Positions 1 to 7,404 of a DNA stretch of 18,595 bases are shown here, piece after piece. Each line of letters opens with the position of its first letter. Positions within the stretch are counted from its first letter, which is position 1. Position numbers and translations under genes: made by a program. This DNA is from Methanobacteriota archaeon. GTDB lineage: Archaea; Thermoplasmatota; Poseidoniia; Poseidoniales; Poseidoniaceae. The notes beneath the pieces were generated by a model that was not told where the DNA came from, made no database searches, and was given only the letters and a program-made list of their open reading frames with translations. The stretch is from assembly GCA_002694245.1 (NCBI GenBank), contig NZLM01000078.1:12076-30670 (forward strand), given 5' to 3'.

Positions 1-164
1 GTATCTGAACCTGTTTGCTGTGCGTTTTGTTGTAATTTTTCACCGGTTTGGATGATTACAGCGGAAGCAACAGCTGCCACTAATATCAGAGCAATGAAAA
101 CAATCATTGCACCAATTCCGATGGATCCTATTTCATCTTCTTTTAGTTCATTATTTCTCTTCAT
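1..164 (-). CDS. Archaellin (FlaB/ArlB-type), N-terminal part, cut by window edge
   Basis: Structural subunit of the archaellum filament. Only about 54 N-terminal residues are visible; the gene runs off the left end. The product starts [13 protein letters not shown] and then [20 protein letters not shown], the class III signal peptide and hydrophobic assembly helix of archaellins, with expected prepilin-peptidase (FlaK/PibD) cleavage after Gly13. This helix matches that of the upstream paralogue at 175-756 almost residue for residue, through [14 protein letters not shown]. Two ATGs lie in tandem (167 and 164). I chose 164 because the GAGGTG Shine-Dalgarno at 171-176 is then 6 bases away, close to the 7 in the paralogue, rather than 3. 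The gap to the paralogue's stop is about 10 bases, so the two are surely cotranscribed. The residues before the cleavage site are Asp-Glu-Ile rather than the usual basic pair. Confidence 0.9.
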   Translation of the reverse strand, partial: MKRNNELKEDEIGSIGIGAMIVFIALILVAAVASAVIIQTGEKLQQNAQQTGSD

Positions 165-170
165 CATACT

Positions 171-176
171 CACCTC
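171..176 (-). promoter_or_regulatory. Ribosome binding site overlapping upstream stop codon
   Basis: GAGGTG on the minus strand serves the partial archaellin and overlaps the TGA stop (175-177) of the preceding archaellin. This suggests coupled translation or re-initiation. Its spacing favours the ATG at 164 over the one at 167. Confidence 0.65.
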
Positions 177-756
177 AAATTATTTGATCTCCTTGTGTGA
201 CACTTTGGTAGTATAGAGTCTCATATGTTGATCCTCCGCCATTAGCTGAGATAACCATCGAGTGCTCTTCGTTTAGACCAGGTGCACATGAGTCAGGGGC
301 ACCTCCTACTGTTAGGTCAATCATGTATGTCTCTCCAGGGTCAAATTGTGCTACCGCTGTTGCACCGTCAAGTTCTGTCGCTGCTGACAAGTCTCCTTGC
401 ATTACAGACGGAGTACCTGCTCCGTCATCACAAATCACAGCCCAGTGGACTGCTGTGTCTGCAATCGGCTCAGAACCGGGGGCTAGCTCAAAGACCATTG
501 TGATCTCTTCAGCGTTTGCCGCACCGTTTGGAGCTTGGTCGCCGACCCAGATAGTAATAATCGAGATTTTACCCGATATTTCCTGCTGTGTGTCGCTTCC
601 CGACTGTTGTGCGTTCTGCTGCAACTTTTCACCCGTTTGGATGATTACTGCGCTTGCAACTGCGGCAACCAGAATAAGAGCAATGAATACAATCATTGCA
701 CCTATACCGATTGAACCCCAATCGTTGTTTTCTTCGTTCATATTTTTCTTCTGCAT
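175..756 (-). CDS. Archaellin (FlaB/ArlB-type), complete
   Basis: Archaellum filament protein, 193 residues before processing, about 179 after. Residues 1-14 ([14 protein letters not shown]) are a class III signal peptide, with predicted cleavage between Gly14 and Ser15. Residues 15-40 form the hydrophobic filament-core helix ([20 protein letters not shown]). The rest is the surface-exposed beta domain, containing two cysteines (AVICDDG and PDSCAPG) that could pair. The ATG at 756 is supported by a GAGGTG site at 764-769 with 7-base spacing; the in-frame ATG at 741 has none. The length is typical for the family. It is the first of two tandem archaellins and lies 82 bases after a coiled-coil gene. 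The -3 and -2 positions of the cleavage site are Asp and Trp, unlike the basic residues usual there. A related archaeal type IV pilin is possible, but the [11 protein letters not shown] core fits archaellin best. Confidence 0.9.
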   Translation of the reverse strand: MQKKNMNEENNDWGSIGIGAMIVFIALILVAAVASAVIIQTGEKLQQNAQQSGSDTQQEISGKISIITIWVGDQAPNGAANAEEITMVFELAPGSEPIADTAVHWAVICDDGAGTPSVMQGDLSAATELDGATAVAQFDPGETYMIDLTVGGAPDSCAPGLNEEHSMVISANGGGSTYETLYYQSVTQGDQII

Positions 757-763
757 TGGTTTT

Positions 764-769
764 CACCTC
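764..769 (-). promoter_or_regulatory. Ribosome binding site of complete archaellin
   Basis: GAGGTG on the minus strand, 7 bases before the ATG at 754-756. It decides the start over the in-frame ATG five codons further in. Confidence 0.7.
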
Positions 770-838
770 TTTTTTGTTTATTTATCGTATCTCTACAATC
801 CTCCCTCGCTGGCTAAACCGCCGCAGGGTGGAATATGA

Positions 839-1807
839 TCAGGCGTCGTTTTCACCTCCGTCGCCCAAGTCTATGGTCAGTGACATTGTTATCACGCCTA
901 TTTCATCTGGTGATAATTTCTCGACCAGTGGAATTGATTCCGCTTTGTATCCGGGTGGTAGCCATGGCTGAAGCATCAGGTCACGGATTGTTTCCATGCT
1001 TCTGTTTTGCACTCGCATTGTTACCATTACCTGCCCTGCAGCGATTTCATATCCTGTTTGTATCGCTATTTTTCTTGAGAGTGGAATCTCATCAAGGCTA
1101 AATCGCAGTCCAGGTTTTACCTCAAACCTAACTAGAATAACATCACCTGGTCTCATGATTGGCAGGTCAATTGACTCTGGTGCACATTGCCACCCATCAG
1201 GAACAGGTGGTGCAAGACGCATCTCGGGCATCGGCCGGGTTCCGTCATTACAAATTCTGATGATCATAACTCCTGTTTCTCCACCTGCTGGCCATCTTGT
1301 ATCGACGCCCATCCAGAAATTTCGGAACAAGAAAGGATTGAGAGCCACTGCAGAGTCAACAACAAGGTCTCCTATCAATTGCTCAACTTCTTCTGCAGCA
1401 TAACCAACTTCCCCAATTTCTGCAGCTCCGGTTGCATTTCTTAATCGTCGGAGAATTACTTCCAATTCAGCCTCCTTCAACGTCTTTTCTTTGAGAAGTC
1501 TGTTAAGCATGGCAATATTTCTTCTTAGATCCTTTACATCGGATTCAACCGCTGACAGAGTTTTTTCGGCTCTTCGAACTGATCTACGGGCTCTGGACAG
1601 TTTATGTTGCTCGAGACTTGTTCTTGCATCGTTGATATCGAATTCAGTTGCAGAAAGCGAAGTATCCCCTGCAGATACCCCGTAGACGATATGCTCCAAT
1701 TCTCGACTTGCACGAAGTAACCTGTCAGCACTTGTCTGTCCATCTCGGATGGCCCTTCTTGCGTCTTCAAGGTCTGAGTTACCGACTTCATATTGATCAT
1801 CAGCCAT
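839..1807 (-). CDS. Coiled-coil plus tandem beta-sandwich protein, function unknown
   Basis: I do not recognise this 322-residue protein as a named family. Residues 8-125 are charged and strongly helical with heptad-like spacing (ARRSVRRAEKTLSAVESDV, then MLNRLLKEKTLKEAELEVI), so a coiled coil is likely; helix seems to continue to about 150. Residues 165-233 and 255-313 look like two beta-sandwich modules resembling NEW3/CARDB repeats (a Gly-Trp-x-Cys turn, then LPIMRPGDVILVRFEVKP). There is no signal peptide or membrane segment, so it should be cytosolic. I chose the ATG at 1807, reading MADDQYEVGN, because a GGTGA site lies 6 bases upstream. A GTG at 1813 would add two residues and overlap the stop of the giant gene. 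It abuts that gene and precedes the archaellins. A cytoplasmic partner of the giant membrane protein's tail is my inference only. Confidence 0.85.
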   Translation of the reverse strand: MADDQYEVGNSDLEDARRAIRDGQTSADRLLRASRELEHIVYGVSAGDTSLSATEFDINDARTSLEQHKLSRARRSVRRAEKTLSAVESDVKDLRRNIAMLNRLLKEKTLKEAELEVILRRLRNATGAAEIGEVGYAAEEVEQLIGDLVVDSAVALNPFLFRNFWMGVDTRWPAGGETGVMIIRICNDGTRPMPEMRLAPPVPDGWQCAPESIDLPIMRPGDVILVRFEVKPGLRFSLDEIPLSRKIAIQTGYEIAAGQVMVTMRVQNRSMETIRDLMLQPWLPPGYKAESIPLVEKLSPDEIGVITMSLTIDLGDGGENDA

Positions 1808-1809
1808 TA

Positions 1810-4800
1810 TCACTCACCCCCTGCCTCATCGAATAAATCTTCAATGTCGATACTAGTCTCTGACGAATTATCTCCCTCAGACTCACTTTGATTCATGTCT
1901 GAAATTGTTAATTCTGGAGGTGCCTCTTGCGAACCAAAGTCATCCTCGGCGGTAAGCGTTTCGACTGTTTCATCCCAGTCTTCAATTTCAGCATGTGTGG
2001 CGCTTCCCACAACATTGGTGGATGGTTTTGGCTGGTTGATAATTGATGTAATATCAAGCCCGTCTGATGCAAGTTCTGTTAACAATCTGGCAGGATCTCC
2101 TAAGTCTCGCTCTATCCTACTTGCTTGGATTTCGACCTCGGTGAGTCTGCCATATAGAGAACCATACAACCTATTTGCATTCCAGATTAGAACGATTACT
2201 CCAAAGATGACTACAGCAACATAGCCAACGAGAGAAATCATATTTCCAGAGTTTGGATTCATTTGTGGAGGGAAACCAAGCACAACTCCCATCATTCCAA
2301 GGATAGGCATAGCAAGGATGATTGATAATTGTCGCTTTGAATCAGACAGAGCCTCAAAGTGATCGCTGTATAATGTTGAAATTCCTTTTCTAGCTCTTTG
2401 ATAATCTTCGTGTATTAACTGGAATTCAACAGTGGATTTCCATGTCATCGACCAGACCCAACCCGCAGCAAATAGCAAGATTGCAAACCCTCCCCATTCT
2501 GAGGATACCAAGTCTGTAAGATGGAACGCAAAGCCAAGGGCTAGCACTCCAGTGTAGGTTGCTGCTAATCTGAATTTATCATTCTGACCTACTAGCCTCA
2601 GCAGCCCGATTGAGGCACCCAGTAGTGCAAGTAAAGCAACAAAGGATACAGCAATTCCTGGCGACCATGATTCCACTTTGGTTTCAATTACCTCTGAATC
2701 GGATGACGTAATCGACCCATCCCAGTCGAGACCAGATACTTCAAGATTGCATGAGACTTCATTATCTTGTGACCACCAATCCAGGCGCTGAGTCTCAACT
2801 TCAAATGATTGTGTTTTCACTTGACCAGCGACTATCATATCATAAGTCTCAACACTGTTTGGAACATCTATTCCTTTACATACCAATGTTGAAGTTACAC
2901 CAAATGCCACAGCAGTGCCCTGATTCTTAATCGCTACATCTAGAGTTACGGTCTCGCCTTCAATTAATGTGGGTTCACTAAATTCAAACTTGGTAATTTC
3001 TAATGCAGACTTAGTCGCAAAGTAGAATGAAAAGGTTGCTTCTGTATATTCTGTGAAACCATTGTTCTCGGCTGGATGGTATAACCTAAAGGTCAAGTCA
3101 TACCCATCATTGGGAATAACGTTAGGTCTGTTTGGAGGATTAATCGTGATATTGAGGTAATTTTTGTTCCATGCTTCAACCGGTGGCAACAAAATAATTG
3201 TCCGGGAGTTGCTTGTACAGTCATTTTCTAAGTTCAGTTGCTGTGTATCCCCAGGTAATTCCAGAGAAAAGGCCCACGGTATCTCTTCAAGAGGGATATT
3301 AGATACTGGCGATGAAGAATTTATTCTTCTCTCTGCAGAACACAACTCAATGCCATAGGAAATCTCATCGTCAGTTCCATCTATGTGTGACCAGATTATC
3401 TGTTCCACTACATCTGAGTTATTCTCTGGTGGAATTTCTATTGTGTAATCTTGAGTGGCAAACATTCGAGACATTTTCAGTGCAGTCTCTAGTACAGAGG
3501 TGCCATTGACATCATCTGAAATGGGATCTAGAGTAAGTCTCAGCGTAGCCTGTAGGAAATGATCAGGATTGTATTCTTTCATTTCAACTTCAAATTCTAG
3601 TTGGGTAGTTTCCCCAACCGGCAGGAAAAGATTTGGCTGCATGGTAACAACTTCCCAATCCAAAGAATTTACATCAACACCAGGTTTCAAGACCTCGTGA
3701 TCTAATGAAACGGTAACATCTTTGTTACCTACATTTGTAATTTGCACCGACCAGCTCCTTGTATCACCGCGATGATACAGCATTTCATCTGGCCAATTTT
3801 GTACTTCAACTAAGAAGACAGGCGCAACCTTGAGTTTCACAGTCTTTGCCTTCAAGAACTGGCCATTTTCGGTACTGTAGAGAGAAATTGTGACGTTGAT
3901 GATGTCTCCGTTTGCTAGCGAGAAATTGCCACCTAGTGCGGGCACGGTTATTGTCAGATCATTTTCCGCTGTGTTGTTAATCGGAAGAACAATCTGGTCT
4001 TGTTCCCAACTAGACGCCCAATCGCCCTCGATTTCAGCGGTAACGTTGAGGTATTCAATCAAATTGCCCCTATTCGTAAATTCAACATCCAGCAGTTTGT
4101 TGGCACCAGGGGTAACAGGTACTGTATTGTCAGGGTCAGTATTAGTCACATCTATTTCGAGATGGTGATCTGCAGAGATATTCGCAACGATTGATGCTGA
4201 CTTGTTTACACCATTCTCTGCTTCTACCCAGAGTGTAATCATGTGGACCTCGTCTGCACTTGCATCATCATTTGGGTTAAGACGGATTTTTACTGAATCT
4301 GTAAATCCTGCGCCGATTATTACCTCTGTTGCTGACTCGATTGAGAAATCGACATCATTTTCTGCGGATTCATCAAGCCAAATGTTGAATGTCGTTGCAA
4401 CATTCCCAGTATTGTTGATGAACACTCTAGTTAAGGGAGATTCGTATGGCGATAGGTCGATTGTGTGATTGGTAGGATGTAATTCAAAGTCTATTGACTC
4501 TTCAACTCTGATTAGTAGTGTGTTGAGAGAAAGGAGTTCTCCAGTTATTCTATCTTCGACCCTGATTGTTAGAGGCTGAAGGGTATCTGCAGGCGCTTGA
4601 GGGTCGGTCTTCACGTTGAGTGTCAAGTTAGCAATGTGTTGATTACCTGTTAATGGGTGATCAGCCATCGAAGGAGATAGATTAGAAACAATCGAAGGGT
4701 TGTTTGGACTAGATGAATTTAAGCTTGCAGTCCACAAATCGGGAAGGTCGTCTTGAATAGTCAGCCTGTAGGAGGCTAAATCATTACCAGTATTTGCTAG

Positions 4801-6819
4801 TTTGATTGGTATTGCAGTCATATTCCCAACATCTGCATCAAGTGGACCCTGAGTAATTATTTCTCCATCGATAACGCTTGGGATAATTACGCTGATATTC
4901 CTAGTTACAGGACTGGCCTCGATGTTTGATTGCTGCCCTTGGCTGAGCACAGGGGTTGCCGTTACGGGTATTGTTAATTCCCCGGCCATTGGTAATTCAT
5001 CGCTAGGGCCATCAATTGCAAGCCAAGACTGGAATATTTCTCCAATTTCAAGTCCATTTACAGAATTAGGAGTTACGTTTGTAAGCCACCTAGCAGCCTC
5101 ATTATTCCCACCTGTGTTTGATGCTGGTGCGAATGTAGGTGTTCCCACAGACAAGCTAGCATCCACACCTCCAGTGACTCCACTTCCAAGATTGTGTCGA
5201 ACCTCAACAGAAAGCGATAGAATCTCATCAACTCCGCCAGAGCCATTCGATTGCAATACATCGTTTTCAGTTAGTATAATTTGATCGACTTCCGGCCCAG
5301 GATCAACCGCAATTACCCCTTTTACAAGGAGTTGAGTAGAGTCATAAGCGGGCATACCGCCATTTGTTGGCGTTGCAGATAGCCAAACTCCAACTGTGTC
5401 ACCTGCTGAATTTTTCTCACTTGGATTGATAGGTGAGGATATTGGAGCGGGTGTAATTTGAACATATATTGTGGTATTTTCTCCTACTTGCAGTACTCCA
5501 GTATGTGTATTAACTAATTCGACAATCCAATTTTCAGCAACTGAAGAAAGGCCTGCATCAATATCGTAGGCAGCTGGAGTATTGCCTGAATTATTTACCG
5601 TGAATTCCACTGTCCTCCTTTGCGCTGGAATTACCTCTAGAGGGCCCTGCTCAGCAGTTACTTCTGCTTTGTATTGATCACCGACGATTATGTGGGCAAC
5701 GCTTCTGGCGGTGTAAGGTGATGTGGACTGGCTCGTCAAGTTAAGGTAGACATTTTCTAATGTAGACTTGGCGGCAGATGAAGGAATTACGACATCGATA
5801 TTGACGGTTTCAACTCCTCCTTGAGCGATTGATATTATGTCTCCATGCTTTGAATTATCATGCCATTGTTGATCTGAACCAAGTTCAATTTGCAGGTTGT
5901 CAGCATCTCCAAGATTTGTAACAATCCAGGTTAGAGTAGTTGTGTCCCCAGGTTCTATGGCTCTGTCCCCTGGTGCGGACAAGTCGATTATGAAATCTGA
6001 AAAAGTAACCGTTTCTACAGAACTAACTATTGTGTTGGTCCATGATGTACCGTTGAAATGAACCTTGGTCGCCATTGTCCATGATCCAAGCATAGTTGAA
6101 GCATCAAACGATGTTGATAATGCTGCCCCGGATGGAGGATAGAGTAAACTGCCGGGTTGAAGAGTAAGTGTTTGTGACCAGAATGATACCTTGTTAGAAG
6201 GATTGTTGACGTCTGTGAAGTTGACCTCGAACACGGATGATAATGGCATTACACCATCATTTCTTACTGTGGCTTCGAAGGAATGTATTGAGTGATTCAA
6301 ACGTAGATCTGTAAATCCGCCAGTAGGTCCGGGAACCGTGTCACCAAGTACGGTTCCTCGGTGGTACACTGCTACATCAAAGTTCATCTGTCGTTCATTA
6401 TTGCTAAGGTCAGAGTCCTGCGAGGAAGCGACTCTTGCAAACAACGTTTGGTCATCTCCGGATGTCGCATTCCATGTTATCAGAATCGGATTTGATGCAG
6501 AGGAGGGCGCAATGTCATTGAAAGAAACTGATGTTACCAGAGTTTCTAGAGAGGAAGGTGATGCTTGATGATACAGATTCAATGTACCAGATGCTGAGGC
6601 CATCCCTCCGTTATTGACTACAATTCTCAGAACATGCTCGTCTGGAGCGAGTGTAACGCTTCCTGATTCATCTACTGAGCCTCCAGAAGACAGAGTCATT
6701 ACTGATATGTAAAAATCAGGAGATGATCTCCCGCTGGTTGCATCGACAGGAACTAGAGGGACTGCAACCTGCACAAGCAAAATCGCCAGCATAGTTGCAG
6801 CAATTCTACGACTGGACAT
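1810..6819 (-). CDS. Giant secreted Ig-like repeat protein with five C-terminal membrane segments
   Basis: Surface protein of 1669 residues. Residues 1-28 are a Sec-type signal peptide (RRIAATMLAILLVQVAVPLV, likely cleaved after PVDA). Residues about 30-1380 are a chain of roughly nine or ten beta-sandwich modules of the CARDB/NEW3 type, recognisable by recurring Asn-x-Gly turns (VTNLGDADN, VNNSGNTPA, LANTGNDLA, INNTGNVAT, FTNRGNLIE, ITNVGNKDV, IKNQGTAVA). There are many N-glycosylation sequons. The only four cysteines (near residues 1160, 1200, 1314 and 1357) lie in the last two modules. Five membrane segments follow (about 1388-1410, 1416-1438, 1442-1460, 1497-1516, 1527-1547) with a basic 36-residue loop after the third. 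This puts a roughly 120-residue acidic tail ending DIEDLFDEAGGE in the cytosol. The gene overlaps the upstream one by 14 bases and has a GGGAGG ribosome site. The biological role is not known; adhesion, envelope structure or archaellum anchoring are possible. Confidence 0.9.
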   Translation of the reverse strand: MSSRRIAATMLAILLVQVAVPLVPVDATSGRSSPDFYISVMTLSSGGSVDESGSVTLAPDEHVLRIVVNNGGMASASGTLNLYHQASPSSLETLVTSVSFNDIAPSSASNPILITWNATSGDDQTLFARVASSQDSDLSNNERQMNFDVAVYHRGTVLGDTVPGPTGGFTDLRLNHSIHSFEATVRNDGVMPLSSVFEVNFTDVNNPSNKVSFWSQTLTLQPGSLLYPPSGAALSTSFDASTMLGSWTMATKVHFNGTSWTNTIVSSVETVTFSDFIIDLSAPGDRAIEPGDTTTLTWIVTNLGDADNLQIELGSDQQWHDNSKHGDIISIAQGGVETVNIDVVIPSSAAKSTLENVYLNLTSQSTSPYTARSVAHIIVGDQYKAEVTAEQGPLEVIPAQRRTVEFTVNNSGNTPAAYDIDAGLSSVAENWIVELVNTHTGVLQVGENTTIYVQITPAPISSPINPSEKNSAGDTVGVWLSATPTNGGMPAYDSTQLLVKGVIAVDPGPEVDQIILTENDVLQSNGSGGVDEILSLSVEVRHNLGSGVTGGVDASLSVGTPTFAPASNTGGNNEAARWLTNVTPNSVNGLEIGEIFQSWLAIDGPSDELPMAGELTIPVTATPVLSQGQQSNIEASPVTRNISVIIPSVIDGEIITQGPLDADVGNMTAIPIKLANTGNDLASYRLTIQDDLPDLWTASLNSSSPNNPSIVSNLSPSMADHPLTGNQHIANLTLNVKTDPQAPADTLQPLTIRVEDRITGELLSLNTLLIRVEESIDFELHPTNHTIDLSPYESPLTRVFINNTGNVATTFNIWLDESAENDVDFSIESATEVIIGAGFTDSVKIRLNPNDDASADEVHMITLWVEAENGVNKSASIVANISADHHLEIDVTNTDPDNTVPVTPGANKLLDVEFTNRGNLIEYLNVTAEIEGDWASSWEQDQIVLPINNTAENDLTITVPALGGNFSLANGDIINVTISLYSTENGQFLKAKTVKLKVAPVFLVEVQNWPDEMLYHRGDTRSWSVQITNVGNKDVTVSLDHEVLKPGVDVNSLDWEVVTMQPNLFLPVGETTQLEFEVEMKEYNPDHFLQATLRLTLDPISDDVNGTSVLETALKMSRMFATQDYTIEIPPENNSDVVEQIIWSHIDGTDDEISYGIELCSAERRINSSSPVSNIPLEEIPWAFSLELPGDTQQLNLENDCTSNSRTIILLPPVEAWNKNYLNITINPPNRPNVIPNDGYDLTFRLYHPAENNGFTEYTEATFSFYFATKSALEITKFEFSEPTLIEGETVTLDVAIKNQGTAVAFGVTSTLVCKGIDVPNSVETYDMIVAGQVKTQSFEVETQRLDWWSQDNEVSCNLEVSGLDWDGSITSSDSEVIETKVESWSPGIAVSFVALLALLGASIGLLRLVGQNDKFRLAATYTGVLALGFAFHLTDLVSSEWGGFAILLFAAGWVWSMTWKSTVEFQLIHEDYQRARKGISTLYSDHFEALSDSKRQLSIILAMPILGMMGVVLGFPPQMNPNSGNMISLVGYVAVVIFGVIVLIWNANRLYGSLYGRLTEVEIQASRIERDLGDPARLLTELASDGLDITSIINQPKPSTNVVGSATHAEIEDWDETVETLTAEDDFGSQEAPPELTISDMNQSESEGDNSSETSIDIEDLFDEAGGE

Positions 6820-7237
6820 CGGTCATTCCTCCCTTGAATGCATGGATCTGAACTGACTTACCTTGTCTTGTCCAGGCTGCTAGAAGCTGTTCCATCAACC
6901 TATTGTGTGTAATGTCTGCAATGCCCAACCTTCTTCTCTCCTCCCAAAGGAGTAACTGCTCAGCCTGAGTTAGAACACCATCTTTGAGATATAATTCGAG
7001 TGTTCTTCTATACGAGTCAACATCTGAAACAGCGTAAACAATCTCATCTCCGGGCAACATATCAGCACGGTCCTGCAGAATGTTTCCTAAGTTGAGTGCC
7101 TCTTCATACGATAGGTTTCTCCTATCCAAATCGCTTTGGATGTTTGAGGCGATTTCCTGAAGGCCATACTTGGTCGTAGCCTTGTGAATTTGCCGCATAA
7201 ACTTGCGGCATCTTCTAGACATACGTGACCCTGCCAT
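6806..7237 (-). CDS. Small helical cytosolic protein, first gene of the surface-protein operon
   Basis: 143 residues, not recognised as a named family. The N-terminus is very basic (MAGSRMSRRCRKFMRQ). The remainder looks all-helical. Residues 80-120 (LELYLKDGVLTQAEQLLLWE followed by ERRRLGI) follow the Asp-Gly-x-(Leu/Ile)-Thr-x-x-Glu, later Leu-Gly-Ile pattern seen in TerB-like and EF-hand-like helical domains; that resemblance is by eye and weak. No signal peptide or membrane segment is present. The gene ends inside the start of the giant surface protein (14-base overlap), so translational coupling is likely. There is no Shine-Dalgarno before the ATG at 7237, but a TATA-like element sits about 27 bases upstream, consistent with a leaderless mRNA. 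A later in-frame ATG at 7222 is possible. Confidence 0.8.
   Translation of the reverse strand: MAGSRMSRRCRKFMRQIHKATTKYGLQEIASNIQSDLDRRNLSYEEALNLGNILQDRADMLPGDEIVYAVSDVDSYRRTLELYLKDGVLTQAEQLLLWEERRRLGIADITHNRLMEQLLAAWTRQGKSVQIHAFKGGMTDVQS
6828..6833 (-). promoter_or_regulatory. Ribosome binding site of giant Ig-like protein
   Basis: GGGAGG on the minus strand, 8 bases before the ATG at 6817-6819 and inside the end of the preceding reading frame. It fixes the start codon and suggests coupled translation. Confidence 0.7.
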
Positions 7238-7404
7238 AGAGTGCTTTAATACCGGGCGGATTATAATACAATCGCCACATATAGTAAATTTTATTCATTA
7301 TGCACAGATAACCATTCAGAACGCATAAACAGCATACTGCTAACCACATGCCGAAAATTTAGAAGAATACAAGACTTGATTTGTGAAGTCGTTTAGGATT
7401 ATTC
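7238..7404. other. Divergent intergenic region, largest gene-free stretch
   Basis: This 167-base AT-rich spacer separates the leftward surface-protein/archaellin operon from the rightward peroxiredoxin operon, so it should hold both promoters. Candidates are the TATTATAAT element at about 7261-7268 (minus) and a CCGAAAATTTAG element at 7351-7362 (plus). The plus element would start transcription near 7382-7388, shortly before an AGGA-like ribosome site at about 7394. I see no RNA gene and no long inverted repeat in it. Confidence 0.5.
7259..7270 (-). promoter_or_regulatory. Candidate TATA box for the 7237-1 operon
   Basis: Minus-strand TGTATTATAATC is centred about 27 bases upstream of the ATG at 7237. 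Archaeal TATA boxes sit about 26-28 bases before the transcription start, so transcription could begin at or next to the start codon. This fits the absence of a Shine-Dalgarno. A second AT-rich element (TTTACTATATG, about 7280-7290) would instead give a leader of roughly 20 bases. Confidence 0.4.

Noticed and set aside
323-838. 171-residue plus-strand open frame across the archaellin
   Set aside because: It runs antisense to a clear archaellin gene, shows no family motif, and exists because of low stop density on that strand.
757-838. Separate archaellin promoter in the 82-base gap
   Set aside because: The only TATA-like stretch (ATAAATAA, about 28 bases before the ATG) would start transcription at the ATG and leave out the strong ribosome site, so read-through from upstream seems more likely.
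1808-1813. GTG at 1813 as start of the coiled-coil gene
   Set aside because: A GGTGA ribosome site is well placed (6 bases) for the ATG at 1807 and would touch the GTG.
1810-2658. Calling the membrane end of the giant protein a FlaJ homologue
   Set aside because: Only a short stretch after helix 5 recalls the T2SS-F pattern. The helix count and spacing, and the acidic low-complexity tail, do not fit well enough for an annotation.
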